Below, piece by piece: positions 24,110-32,526 of a stretch of DNA of 64,000 nt. The DNA lies in NCBI RefSeq assembly GCF_000717595.1, contig NZ_JNZO01000040.1, positions 1 through 64,000 of the forward strand. Direction: 5' to 3'. The position numbers were made by a program, and so were the translations under genes. Origin of the DNA: Streptomyces flavochromogenes (GTDB lineage: Bacteria; Actinomycetota; Actinomycetes; Streptomycetales; Streptomycetaceae). The stretch's first letter is position 1. Each line of letters begins with the position of its first letter. The notes below the pieces were generated by a model, which was given only the letters and a program-made list of their open reading frames with translations, was not told where the DNA came from and searched no databases.

Positions 24110-24193
24110 AAGTCACGCCTGAAGTCACGCCTGAAGTCACGCCTGAAGTCACGCCTGAAGTCACGCCTGAAGTCATGCCTGAAGTCACGCCGC
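24110..24193. repeat. 12-bp tandem repeat (AAGTCACGCCTG), 7 copies
   Basis: Five exact copies of aagtcacgcctg (24110-24169) are followed by two one- or two-base variants, with decayed copies on to about 24245. The array is in the divergent gap between the CBS-BON and propeller genes, 31-170 bp upstream of the latter. Being a multiple of three it translates as a repeated K-S-R-L, but no ribosome site or continuing domain supports coding. It could be a set of protein-binding iterons or simply replication slippage. Confidence 0.9.
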
Positions 24194-24276
24194 ACGTCAC
24201 GTCTTGATCCACGCCTGAAGTCATGTCCGCAGTCACCCCCGACGTCAGCCCATCGAGCCGGAAGAAGGACCCCCGC

Positions 24277-25566
24277 ATGCCCTCTCCCCGTACGTCGTCC
24301 ACCCGCCCCCGACGCCTCGCTGCCGCCCTCGCCGTGGCCGTCGCCCTCGTCGCCACGGCCGGCGGCACCGGTTCGGCCGTCCCCGGACCGGGCGCCACCG
24401 AGGCGCCGGCGTCCGCCGGACTCCGCGAGGCGATGTTCGTCGGCAACAACTGGGACGGAACGGCCGACGTCATCGCCGCCCGGGGCGACTTCCACCGCAT
24501 CGGCCGCGTGAACGTCATCCCCGACAAGGAGGAACGCCTCCGCGAGATCTATCTGAACCCCATCAAGCTCGCGTTCTTCCTCGGAGTCCGCAGCGGCCCG
24601 GGGGAGGGGCACGACCAGTTCGTCGACGACATGTACGCGACCCCCGACGGCTCGTCCATGGTCGTCTCCCGGCCGAGCTTCGCCGACGTCGTCTCCCTCG
24701 ACCTGCGCACCGGCCGGATCAACTGGCGTTTTCCCGTGGCCGGTTACCGCGCCGATCACATGGCCGTCTCGCCCGACGGCGCCCGGGTCGCGGTCTCCGC
24801 TTCCACCGCCAACACCGTGCACGTCCTCGACATCGGCACCGGGCGCGAGATCGGCTCCTTCAAGACGGGCGACAAGCCCCACGAGAACGTCTTCACCTCC
24901 GACGGGCTCCTGTGGAACATGTCCATCGGTGAGGTCACCACCGCCCTCGACGCCCCATGGCTCGACTGGACCAAGGGCGACCGTCGCATCACGGTCGTCG
25001 ACGCCACGACCTTCAGGACCGTCCGCGTCATCGACATGCGCGAGCGGCTCGACGCCTTCGGCCGCGGCGACCTCTCCGACGCCGTCCGGCCCGTCGCCTT
25101 CACCCCGGACGAGAAGAAGCTCTACCTCCAGGTCTCTTTCTACAACGGCCTCCTGGAGTACGACATCACCACCGACCGCATCACCCGGGCCAAGGTCCTC
25201 CCCGGCAACCCGAAGACCGACCCCGACCGCACGACCTGGGTCAACGACTCGCGCCACCACGGCCTTTCGATGAGTCCCGACGGCAGCAAGCTCTGCGTCG
25301 CGGGAACGATGGACGACTACGCCACCGTGGTAGACCGGGCCACCCTCCAGGAGGGCCCGCTGGTCGAGGCGTCCAAGCCGTACTGGGCGACCGTGAGCGG
25401 CGACGGACGGTCCTGCGTCATCTCCGAGAGCGGCACCGACCGGGTGACCGCGATCGACTTCGCCACCGGCCGACGTGTGGCCTCCGTGGACGTCGGCGAC
25501 CACCCGCAGCGCGTGCGGCTCGCCCGCATCCCTGCCGACTGGACGGGCTCCGACGGGAGTCGATGA
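24277..25566 (+). CDS. Secreted YncE-like beta-propeller protein
   Basis: 429 residues from ATG 24277, with AGAAGGAC upstream. A Sec signal peptide (basic RPRRLA, then AAALAVAVALVATAGG) is cut near residue 40. The rest is a run of propeller blades: MYATPDGSSMVVSRPSFADVVSLDLRTG, MAVSPDGARVAVSASTANTVHVLDIGTG, LSMSPDGSKLCVAGTMDDYATVVDR, VSGDGRSCVISESGTDRVTAIDFATG. This S-P-D-G/D-l-x-t-G periodicity is that of YncE/40-residue YVTN repeat proteins. It probably acts in the extracellular space as a binding scaffold; no catalytic motif is seen. Confidence 0.85.
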   Translation: MPSPRTSSTRPRRLAAALAVAVALVATAGGTGSAVPGPGATEAPASAGLREAMFVGNNWDGTADVIAARGDFHRIGRVNVIPDKEERLREIYLNPIKLAFFLGVRSGPGEGHDQFVDDMYATPDGSSMVVSRPSFADVVSLDLRTGRINWRFPVAGYRADHMAVSPDGARVAVSASTANTVHVLDIGTGREIGSFKTGDKPHENVFTSDGLLWNMSIGEVTTALDAPWLDWTKGDRRITVVDATTFRTVRVIDMRERLDAFGRGDLSDAVRPVAFTPDEKKLYLQVSFYNGLLEYDITTDRITRAKVLPGNPKTDPDRTTWVNDSRHHGLSMSPDGSKLCVAGTMDDYATVVDRATLQEGPLVEASKPYWATVSGDGRSCVISESGTDRVTAIDFATGRRVASVDVGDHPQRVRLARIPADWTGSDGSR

Positions 25567-25572
25567 CCGCCG

Positions 25573-25615
25573 GTGGGGGCCGGCCGGACCACGAGGTGAT
25601 CCGGCCGGCCCCCAC
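25573..25615. terminator. Bidirectional terminator between convergent genes
   Basis: 16-nt perfect arms (gtgggggccggccgga and its complement) with an 11-nt loop between the propeller gene (plus) and the hydrolase gene (minus). Confidence 0.85.
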
Positions 25616-25624
25616 GCGCCATGC

Positions 25625-27688
25625 TCAGGCTCTGTGCACCGCGACCTCGTAGAGCGAATAGCCCCACTGGGTCGCCCGCCGCTCGCCGTGGATCCGAACG
25701 TAACGGGCCGACGTCGACGGGAACTCCGCCGTGTCGTACCCGCCGTCGCCGGAGTCCGTGGACCACACCGTCCGCCAGTCCGTGCCGTTCTCCGACACGT
25801 CGATCCGGTACTGGCGCGCGTACGCTCGCTCCCAGTCCAGGGTGACCCTGCCCACCCTGCGGACCGCCCCGAGGTCGACGCCCATCCACTGGTCGTCCGA
25901 CCAGTCGCTGGCCCAGCGCGAGCCGGTGTCGCCGTCGAGGGCGCGGCCCGGTGCGTAGCTGACGAACGGGTTCCACTCCGAGGAGCTCGCCGAACCCGGC
26001 GCGCCCTTCGCGAGGTTGACACCCGGCTCGTGGTTCTCGGTCGCCTTCCACGTGGTCAGGTACGACTCCGCGCCGGCCGCCAGCTCGTCGACGACCCCCT
26101 GGCCGCCGCTGAGCCGGATCTGCTCGACCCAGTCCGGCACCAGGCCGTTGTGCGCCGCGCCGTCGGTGTTGAGGTCCCAGGTGCGGTCGCCCGTCACCTG
26201 ACGCTCGATCACCGAGCCGCCGTCGAAGCTGCGGAAGGGGTACTTCACCGCGTTCGGCGCCCCGCTGCCCACCGGGGCGGGCCAGCCGCCGACACCGTTC
26301 ATGTCGGTGCCGTAGCCGAGACCGACCTTGTACTTCGCGCGCAGCGCGGCCTTCTGGCCGGCCTCGCCGACGAAGCCCTCCGCGCCGTGCATGTACTGGG
26401 CGACGAAACCGCCCAGCTTGTAGAGGCGCTCCGTCCAGTCCAGGTCCATCCAGCTGTGGCTGGACAGGACGCCCGGGTACTCCTCGGACTCCAGGATGTC
26501 GAGTGCCCGCCCGGCGGCCTTGACGCTCATGTGGTCGAGCTCCAGCATCATGCCGCGGTCGATCATGCCCCGCAGGGCGTGCTCGCCGAGCCGGGTCAGA
26601 CCACGCGTGTTGCACTTCGCGTCGGAGGCGTACGAGGGGGTGCTCACGCCCGGCGGCAGCTTGGACGCCATCACCGGGGCGGCCGCGAGCCCGATCGGGT
26701 TGTCGTGCTGGGGGCCGGCGCACTTCTCCGTCGCCCAGAAGGTGCCCGTCGACAGGAACTGGCCGATGTTGACCGCAGTACCGATGGTGCCCGAGTCGAA
26801 GCGGACACCGCACAGCGCGTTGTCGAACTTGTGGCACAGGAACATGCTGCGGACCCCGAGCCCGTACAGCTCGTCGAGACCGCGGTCGATGTCCTCCTTG
26901 CTGCACTGCGCGACATCGAGGATCTGCTTGCAGCCGAACGGCTCCGAGGTCTCGACGCCCAGGACGACCGCGAGCTTGCCCTGCTCGATCACCGAGCGCG
27001 CCTGCGCCGCGGAGGTGACGATCCGGAACCAGCCCTTGCCGGGCCCGCCGTACATCCCGTCGACGTAGTCCTGGAGTTCGTACGTCTTGCGGGCCTGGAG
27101 GCGGATCGACGTCATCTCGTCGCAGCTCCGGTCACGGGGCAGGATCGAGCAGATGAGGCCGTTCGTCACCAGGTCGTTGACGAGCACGCGCTGCCCGCCG
27201 CGCCAGGCGCGCTCCACCCACGCGTAGTAGTTCTGCTGGTGCGTCAGGGAGTTGTGGGCGGGCCAGTCCTTGAACGTGGGCCAGCCGACCGGGTCGTGAT
27301 GGCCGTCGGCTCCGCCGGTGATGTTCTCGAACAGTGCGCCCGAACCGTCGGGATAGTGCTCGGGACAGTCCTTGAGGGCCTCGGCGGCACCCGCCGTGGA
27401 GAACGTCTGGCCGCAGATGAGCCGGCCGCCGAAGCCCTCGTTGGACATCAGGTGGTTGTGCGCGTCGACGAAGCCGCGCACCTTCCCCTGTGCGTCCGTT
27501 CCCGCGAACGGCGCGCCCGTGACATTGATCTGCGAGTCGGCGGCGGGCCGGGTGGTGGGCTCCCACCACGAACCGCCGGCGGCGGCAGCGGGAACGGGAC
27601 CGGAGCCGAAGAGGACGGCGGCCAGGGCGAGGAACAGCGCGAGGAGGGCGGATCTGCCGCCGGTCCGGCGCGAAAGGGGTCGGGTCAT
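25625..27688 (-). CDS. Secreted metal-dependent hydrolase with C-terminal F5/8 type C (discoidin) domain
   Basis: 687 residues. The signal peptide is about 1-37 (SALLALFLALAAVLF...AAAA). An amidohydrolase/membrane-dipeptidase-like barrel follows: DAHNHL at 75-80, then LAVVLGVET, FLCHKFDNALCG, MMLELDHMSVKAA, VLSSHSW and GYGTDMNG supply His/Asp ligands in TIM-barrel order. Several Cys pairs suggest disulfides. Residues 558-687 (ALDGDTGSRWASDWSDDQWMGVDLG...YVRIHG) are an F5/8C carbohydrate-binding domain, pointing to an extracellular polymer substrate. Exact chemistry unknown. It is convergent with the secreted propeller gene. Confidence 0.85.
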   Translation of the reverse strand: MTRPLSRRTGGRSALLALFLALAAVLFGSGPVPAAAAGGSWWEPTTRPAADSQINVTGAPFAGTDAQGKVRGFVDAHNHLMSNEGFGGRLICGQTFSTAGAAEALKDCPEHYPDGSGALFENITGGADGHHDPVGWPTFKDWPAHNSLTHQQNYYAWVERAWRGGQRVLVNDLVTNGLICSILPRDRSCDEMTSIRLQARKTYELQDYVDGMYGGPGKGWFRIVTSAAQARSVIEQGKLAVVLGVETSEPFGCKQILDVAQCSKEDIDRGLDELYGLGVRSMFLCHKFDNALCGVRFDSGTIGTAVNIGQFLSTGTFWATEKCAGPQHDNPIGLAAAPVMASKLPPGVSTPSYASDAKCNTRGLTRLGEHALRGMIDRGMMLELDHMSVKAAGRALDILESEEYPGVLSSHSWMDLDWTERLYKLGGFVAQYMHGAEGFVGEAGQKAALRAKYKVGLGYGTDMNGVGGWPAPVGSGAPNAVKYPFRSFDGGSVIERQVTGDRTWDLNTDGAAHNGLVPDWVEQIRLSGGQGVVDELAAGAESYLTTWKATENHEPGVNLAKGAPGSASSSEWNPFVSYAPGRALDGDTGSRWASDWSDDQWMGVDLGAVRRVGRVTLDWERAYARQYRIDVSENGTDWRTVWSTDSGDGGYDTAEFPSTSARYVRIHGERRATQWGYSLYEVAVHRA

Positions 27689-27824
27689 GGTCAGCGATGC
27701 CTCCGGACGGTGGGGGAGTACCGGGCGCCCCGAGGATCGCGGTGTTGGCGGAGTGAGTCAATAGTCCGGGACAGATGACCTGTTGATGGTCATGAGGCTT
27801 CCCCCGAAGTGAAGGGGCGAGTCC

Positions 27825-28418
27825 TCATCCGTCGATGAGGACCACAAGTTGATCGGCCGTCAGATCGAGCAGGGTCGCCGCCGTCTTCTCGTCCCCGACC
27901 ACCAGGAACTGGAGAGTGAGACCGTCGATCGCCGCCGCCAGGTATCGGGCGATCGTCTCCACCGGCACCCGCGGCTCCATGCCCCGCATCGCGCGCACCT
28001 GCTCGACGAGCGCGACCGCCGACACCACGTACTGCTCGTACTGGGCGCGCGCCAGATGCTCGAACCCCGGCTCCCGCAGGGCGTACTGGGTGAGGTCGTA
28101 CGTCAGCATGTGCTCACCGGGGCGGGCCGTGACATGGTCCCAGTACGACTGGAGCGCGCCCCGTACGGTCTCGCGCAGGGTGGCACCCGGCTCGACAGCC
28201 GACATCACGCGCGCCACGTAGTTGCTGTTGATCGTCTCGATCGCGGCTTCGAGGAGGGCCTGCTTGGACTCGAAGCAGTAGTGGAAGACGCTCAGCGAGA
28301 CGCCCGCCTCGGCGCAGATCGACCGGGTGGTGGTCCGGGCGACCCCGTCCCTGGTCATCGCCCTGATCGCCGCGTCGACCAGCTGTCTGCGTCGTTCGGC
28401 CGACGGCATCCGCCCCAT
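27825..28418 (-). CDS. TetR-family regulator
   Basis: 197 residues from ATG 28418, which has a strong GAGGAGG 5 nt upstream. The helix-turn-helix (ERRRQLVDAAIRAMTRDGVARTTTRSICAEAGVSLSVFHYCFESKQALLEAAI) spans about 6-58. The C-terminal part has TetR_C helices (YWDHVTARPGEHMLTYDLTQYALREPG). It is 136 bp downstream of, and co-oriented away from, the secreted hydrolase. The target is unknown; adjacent genes or its own promoter are the usual candidates. Confidence 0.92.
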   Translation of the reverse strand: MGRMPSAERRRQLVDAAIRAMTRDGVARTTTRSICAEAGVSLSVFHYCFESKQALLEAAIETINSNYVARVMSAVEPGATLRETVRGALQSYWDHVTARPGEHMLTYDLTQYALREPGFEHLARAQYEQYVVSAVALVEQVRAMRGMEPRVPVETIARYLAAAIDGLTLQFLVVGDEKTAATLLDLTADQLVVLIDG

Positions 28419-28467
28419 GGTTCCTCCTCGCGTCCGGCGCCAGGGTAACCGCAGGTCCCCCGGGCGC

Positions 28468-29046
28468 CTACGGAACGTCCACCGCGCCGGCCCGCGGCCA
28501 CGCGTCACGCTCCGCGAGCCGCAGCACCAACGCCGCGATGTTCCAGGCGTCGTCCTCGCCCCGGTGATGACGCCCCTCCAGCGGCAGCCCCGCGACCTCC
28601 AGGGCGCGCGCCATGCCCGGGCGCTTGCGCAGGCCGTACGCCTCGGTGAACACGGCCTTCGCGTTGGTGTGGTGGCGCCCGAAGGGATACGGGGTGCCGG
28701 TGACCCGGCACTGGTGGGTGAACTGCTTGCGGTCGTAGTCGCCCCAGCTCGCCCAGGGCCGCAGACCCGCCTCGTACGTGGTCGCGAGCAGCCGGCAGGC
28801 GGCGGCGAAGTCCAGACCGGTGTCGACCTCCGCCTGGGTGAGCCCGGTCAGTTCGGTGCAGAACGCGCTGACCTTCGAGCGGGCCGGCCGCACCAGGATC
28901 CGGTGCCGCGAGACCCGCTCACCCGCGCCCGGATCGACCACCGTCAGCCCGATCTCGATGATCTCGCTGACGGCGCCGGGCGGACGTTCGCCCTCCCAGC
29001 AGGTCGCCTCGACGTCGACGACGTTGACCAATCCCCCGTGATACAT
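28468..29046 (-). CDS. DEDDh 3'-5' exonuclease (Eri1/KapD-like)
   Basis: 192 residues from ATG 29046. Exo I is VNVVDVEATCWEGE (D and E metal ligands), and ISEIIEIG-type sequence (AVSEIIEIGLTVVDP) follows. Exo II is WASWGDYDRKQF (Asp) and Exo III is HHRGEDDAWNIAALV, giving the His and last Asp of DEDDh enzymes. Closest in look are Eri1/KapD-type RNA or DNA exonucleases. The gene is divergent from the VOC gene (39 bp between starts). It probably trims structured RNA or DNA in the cytosol. Confidence 0.9.
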   Translation of the reverse strand: MYHGGLVNVVDVEATCWEGERPPGAVSEIIEIGLTVVDPGAGERVSRHRILVRPARSKVSAFCTELTGLTQAEVDTGLDFAAACRLLATTYEAGLRPWASWGDYDRKQFTHQCRVTGTPYPFGRHHTNAKAVFTEAYGLRKRPGMARALEVAGLPLEGRHHRGEDDAWNIAALVLRLAERDAWPRAGAVDVP

Positions 29047-29085
29047 GGCGAGAAGCCTAATCGGTACCCCTGCTAGGGTGCGCCG

Positions 29086-29514
29086 ATGTCGTCGATCAAG
29101 GAGTTCCAGGTCACCTTCGACTGCGCGGATCCCGAGCGCGTGGCCCGCTTCTGGTGCGAGGTGCTGGGGTACGTCGTACCGCCGCCGCCCAAGGGATTCG
29201 CCACCTGGGAGGACTACCACCGCTCGCAGCCGGCCGAGGAGCGCGGAGCGTGGTTCGCGTGCACCGATCCCTCGGGCGCGGGTCCGCGCCTGTACTTCCA
29301 GCGCGTACCCGAGGGCAAGGTCGTCAAGAACCGGGTGCACCTCGACGTCCGGGTCGCCACCGGGCTCGTGGGTGAGGAGCGTCTGGCCGCGCTCGAGGCC
29401 GAGTGCACACGACTGTCGGCGCTGGGCGCGGTACGCGAGCGCCTGCTGTACGACGGGCACGACGCGTGCATCGGGATGCGGGACATCGAGGGCAACGAGT
29501 TCTGTCTCGACTGA
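29086..29514 (+). CDS. VOC (glyoxalase/bleomycin-resistance) superfamily protein
   Basis: 142 residues. Two beta-alpha-beta-beta-beta halves are visible: FQVTFDCADPERVARFWCEVLGY with RGAWFACTDPSGAGPRLYFQRVPE, and NRVHLDVRVATG...LLYDGHDACIGMRDIEGNEFCLD. The H of VHLDV and the E of GNEFCL are the usual metal ligands. The first-half counterpart is less clear, so it may not be a metal enzyme. Just downstream lies the GntR fragment that marks the left side of the island. Confidence 0.88.
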   Translation: MSSIKEFQVTFDCADPERVARFWCEVLGYVVPPPPKGFATWEDYHRSQPAEERGAWFACTDPSGAGPRLYFQRVPEGKVVKNRVHLDVRVATGLVGEERLAALEAECTRLSALGAVRERLLYDGHDACIGMRDIEGNEFCLD

Positions 29515-29550
29515 CCGCTCGCCCCCACGGCGGGCACCACTGCCGGTGAC

Positions 29551-29628
29551 TCAGTCCCGCTCCAGCTCCAGTACATCGCGCAGGGCCGCCACCGCGTGGG
29601 CCCGGTGCCGGTCGAGCCGGCGGACGGT
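29551..29628 (-). pseudogene. Orphan 3' fragment of the GntR gene (78 bp, island left boundary)
   Basis: These 78 bp match 36754-36831, the last 78 bp of the intact GntR gene, in 74 positions. They encode the same C-terminal peptide TVRRLDRHRAHAVAALR... ending in ERD and TGA. Similarity stops abruptly at 29628. This is what is left when an element integrates at the 3' end of a gene and brings its own replacement 3' end. No start or further GntR sequence is present. Confidence 0.85.
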
Positions 29629-29837
29629 TTCCGCCGTTTGCGGGTTTTCTGGGCGCGACTGTGCAACCTTCTCCCCATCGTGCGTGTCGGAGATGGTTGA
29701 GAACTGAACATGGCGAACGCTCGCGCGCGGTTTCCTGCGATTCGGCTCAGGAGCCGGTCTCGCCCGTGCCTGAGGTCCAAGGTCACCCATCCGTCACGTG
29801 AGGGCGGCGAGTGGTCCGCCCCTGGTATAGAGCACTG

Positions 29838-29856
29838 ACGTGTTGGCAATGTAAAC
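29838..29856 (+). repeat. 19-bp direct repeat, left copy (island edge)
   Basis: acgtgttggcaatgtaaac recurs at 36701-36719 in the same orientation with one mismatch (A to G). The two copies bracket about 6.8 kb of accessory genes and lie inside the 78-bp GntR duplication. Confidence 0.75.
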
Positions 29857-30005
29857 AGAGCGATATTCGGGTGAGGGGTGCCGTGAGCGTGTACAGTGTT
29901 CTCGTCGGATCGGCTCCGTCGGCGACGACGGAGCCCCGGTAGGTGCTAAGGGGAGGCGCACGCTCTGGACCAGAGGGTGCGCGGGGAGCGTGCGAGGGAG
30001 TGGCC
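29857..30005 (+). promoter_or_regulatory. Structured leader at the island's left end
   Basis: A possible 19-codon mini-ORF runs GTG 29883 to TAG 29942, preceded by GAGGGGT. Its end overlaps a hairpin with perfect 9-nt arms (29912-29920 / 29927-29935). A second hairpin follows with 13-nt arms and one mismatch (29956-29968 / 29970-29982), then the ribosome site of the ORF at 30006. Mini-ORF plus serial hairpins is the layout of an attenuator. No known riboswitch is recognised. Confidence 0.35.
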
Positions 30006-30170
30006 ATGGACCTGGAGACGGTCGAGGGGCGGTTCAGGCTCATCCCCGCCGCATGCGACCGCAGCGCGGCGGCCGGCGTCATTCTCACCACCCCCCCTGT
30101 GGACGGCGAGAAGTACACCTCCACCCTCACCCCTCTCCCGAGTCACCGTCCCCGCCAATCGGCAGTCTGA
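30006..30170 (+). CDS. Possible 54-residue protein
   Basis: Starts at ATG 30006 with GAGGGAG 5 nt upstream, ends at 30170. The peptide (MDLETVEGRFRLIPAACDRS...) has no recognised domain, membrane segment or repeat. Good ribosome site and the following strong hairpin favour it; the length and Pro/Ser-rich end leave it doubtful. Confidence 0.3.
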   Translation: MDLETVEGRFRLIPAACDRSAAAGVILTTPPVDGEKYTSTLTPLPSHRPRQSAV

Positions 30171-30186
30171 CGCCCGCCACGCCTAG

Positions 30187-30223
30187 GCGGCCCGGACCGG
30201 AGGGGAGCCACGGTCCGGGCCGC
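30187..30223 (+). terminator. GC-rich hairpin between the small ORF and the 413-residue gene
   Basis: 13-nt perfect arms (gcggcccggaccg / cggtccgggccgc) around an 11-nt loop, 20 bp before ATG 30243. It could terminate upstream transcription or sequester the leader; the ribosome site GAAAGGGGT follows it. Confidence 0.55.
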
Positions 30224-30242
30224 GACCCGAAAGGGGTCGACC

Positions 30243-31484
30243 ATGGACGACGAGATCCAGCTGTTCAGGGACGGTGACGGCCTGGCCGTCATCGGAGACC
30301 CGGCTGCGGTCGAACGCTTTCTTGTCTCCGAGGGGCTGCCGGCGAGGGGGCACGGAACACGGCGGCTCGGGGCCGCCCTTGGCGATGCGGCCGGGCTCGT
30401 GCAGGCCGGTTCCGACATCGCCGCCGGCTCGGGTCGCTGGGTGAAGCTGACCAAGGAGTCCGCGCAGCGGATCGACAGGATCGGGCTGCGGAAGAGTGCC
30501 AGGACCGGTCTCGAAACAGGAGTGCTCAAGGGGCCCAAGGGGCAGGTGAAGGGATTCGTCGAGTTCGCGAAGGGGTCGGGACCGCTCAAGGGCAACCCGG
30601 CCCAGATGGCCAACATCGCAACGGTCATGGCGCAGCTGGCGATGCAGCAGGCCATGGACGAGATCGCCGACTACCTCGCCGCGATCGACGAGAAGGTCGA
30701 CGACGTGCTCCGCGCCCAGAAGGACCAGGCGCTGGCCCGGATGATCGGGGTGGACCTCGTGCTCAAGGATGCCGTCACCGTCCGGGAGCAGGTGGGCCGT
30801 GTTTCCGAGGTCACGTGGTCCAAGGTGCAGCACACATCCACGACCATCGCCGACACTCAGGCGTACGCGCTGCGTCAACTCGACGCGCTCGCGGAGAAGT
30901 CGGAGACCAAGAGCAAGGTCGGTGAACTGGCCAAGGCGTCCAAGGGGATCGAGTCCAGGGCGCGGGAGTGGCTCGCCGTTCTGGCGCACTGCTTCCAGCT
31001 CCAGGACGCCTTCGCCGTACTCGAACTCGACCGGGTGCGGGAGACGCATCCGCACGAGCTGGACGCGCACCGTCTCGGACTTCGGGCCGCCCGGAAGAAC
31101 CGGATGGATCTCATCTCGGAGAGTACCGAGCGTCTGGTGGCCAGGATGCACACGGCCGCCGGCACGGCCAACGCGAAGGTGCTGTTGCACCCGACCACGT
31201 CCCGTGAGGTGGTGCACGCGCGCAACAACGTCGAGGTCGCCGTCGTCGACTTCCACGGACGGCTCGGGATCGAGCGCGATCAGGAGTCGTTGGAGGCGCG
31301 ACGCTGGAAGGACGCGGCCGTGGAAGTGAGGGACAAGGCGTTGGAGAAGGGCGCGGAGAACGTCGACGCCGCCCGGCGCCTCGGCACCGAGACCCTCGGC
31401 CGGGCCAGATCGGCGACAGGCAGGCTCTCCAGCGGGATCGCCGAGCGAACGCTCCGTCGGCGTGGGGGCGACGAGGAAGGATGA
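30243..31484 (+). CDS. Conserved actinobacterial protein of unknown function, mostly helical
   Basis: 413 residues. The N terminus (IQLFRDGDGLAVIGDPAAVERFLVSEGL) looks like a small alpha/beta module. Residues about 115-165 (NIATVMAQLAMQQAMDEIADYLAAIDEKVDDVLRAQKDQAL) and 190-240 form long amphipathic helices likely to make coiled coils. The rest is charged and helical, ending RRRGGDEEG. No membrane span or catalytic motif is seen. I recall related hypothetical proteins across streptomycetes. It is the first sizeable gene of the island and the only one with a strong leader structure, so it may be its structural or sensor component. Function unknown. Confidence 0.7.
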   Translation: MDDEIQLFRDGDGLAVIGDPAAVERFLVSEGLPARGHGTRRLGAALGDAAGLVQAGSDIAAGSGRWVKLTKESAQRIDRIGLRKSARTGLETGVLKGPKGQVKGFVEFAKGSGPLKGNPAQMANIATVMAQLAMQQAMDEIADYLAAIDEKVDDVLRAQKDQALARMIGVDLVLKDAVTVREQVGRVSEVTWSKVQHTSTTIADTQAYALRQLDALAEKSETKSKVGELAKASKGIESRAREWLAVLAHCFQLQDAFAVLELDRVRETHPHELDAHRLGLRAARKNRMDLISESTERLVARMHTAAGTANAKVLLHPTTSREVVHARNNVEVAVVDFHGRLGIERDQESLEARRWKDAAVEVRDKALEKGAENVDAARRLGTETLGRARSATGRLSSGIAERTLRRRGGDEEG

Positions 31485-31690
31485 GAGTGCAGGGACACCC
31501 GGTTACAGGGGCTCCTCGTGCACCCGACAAGCGAGCCTGACGCACCTCCACAGGCTTCACGTGAGCCGCTTCGGCCCTGTCGGCGGCCACCTCGTCCGAG
31601 CTCCGATTGCTCCACCTGAACCCTCGATCGCGATGAGCCCCGGAACCGCCCGCCCGACCTGGACGGGCCGGCACCTCAGGAGTCCTCTGC

Positions 31691-32422
31691 ATGATCCCGC
31701 CCAAGCCCACCGACGAGCCCGTGCTTCCCGCCGCTCCCGTTCCCGCGCCCGCCGGCCCCAGGCCGTCCCGCCGCGCCGCCGTGCTGGCGGTCGTCTGGAC
31801 GGTGCTCGTCGCCGGGGTCTCCTCCGGAATCACCGTCGCCGTCGTCGGCAACAGTGACGGCGTCACCGCGGCGCCGGTGGTCAGGCCGTCGATATGGCAG
31901 GACACACGTACCTATCCCGCCGATCCCCCGCAAGGGCCGGAAGCAGAGCCCGTCCCGTCTCCCACGGTCAAGGGCTACGCCATCGGGGAGAAGGCCAAGA
32001 GCAGCGGCGCGACCGTCGTCGTCAAGAAGGTCCGCGAGTCCGCGACAGTGACACTCGACGACTTCGAGACAGACAAGATCCTCAAGGCCGGTGTCGGGGC
32101 GAAGTTCGCGATCGTGGAGACGACTGTCTACAACGACGGTACCGAGCCCTTTGATCCCGTCTGCGGAGGCGGCATCTCGCAGGGTCTCATCGACGCCGAG
32201 GGTCGGACATTCGACCTCATCAGTGACGCGTATCTGGTCAAGGCCAACCAGAAGGCCGATGCCTGCGGCGAAGCCATGCAACCCGGGTTCAAGCGTGACG
32301 CCGTCTTCGTCTACAAGATCCCTGCCGACGTGCGCCCGGCCGGGTGGACGTTCTCCGGCTCCCGGGGCATGGACGAGGATGATCTGGCCGTGGTGAACCT
32401 TGCGGATTCCAGCATGAGTTGA
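31691..32422 (+). CDS. Membrane-anchored DUF4352-like protein
   Basis: 243 residues from ATG 31691, with CAGGAG 8 nt upstream. A Pro-rich cytoplasmic head (1-26) is followed by one transmembrane helix (AAVLAVVWTVLVAGVSSGITVAVV, about 28-52). An extracellular Ig-like domain follows (GEKAKSSGATVVVKKVRES...VGAKFAIVETTVYNDGTEPFD...YLVKANQKADAC...DAVFVYKIPADVRPAGWTF), the pattern of DUF4352/TRF2-like immunoglobulin folds, with two Cys that may pair. It lies in the island between the 413-residue gene and the CoiA-like gene; a link to either is positional only. Confidence 0.75.
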   Translation: MIPPKPTDEPVLPAAPVPAPAGPRPSRRAAVLAVVWTVLVAGVSSGITVAVVGNSDGVTAAPVVRPSIWQDTRTYPADPPQGPEAEPVPSPTVKGYAIGEKAKSSGATVVVKKVRESATVTLDDFETDKILKAGVGAKFAIVETTVYNDGTEPFDPVCGGGISQGLIDAEGRTFDLISDAYLVKANQKADACGEAMQPGFKRDAVFVYKIPADVRPAGWTFSGSRGMDEDDLAVVNLADSSMS

Positions 32423-32526
32423 CGGCTCATCCGGCCCATGGCCGTCCCGTGGACCGTCTCCCGCCGGACCCACCGCGAACATCCCGCCCCACCTATTCGT
32501 CACTACCGACTGCTCGGAGCCGTGCC

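Noticed and set aside
24089..24511. Peptide with repeated K-S-R-L
   Set aside because: Product of the 12-bp repeat; the frame continues into a shadow of the secreted propeller gene.
29710..29838. 42-codon ORF left of the island
   Set aside because: Weak ribosome site, Arg-rich shadow-like composition, no homology recognised.
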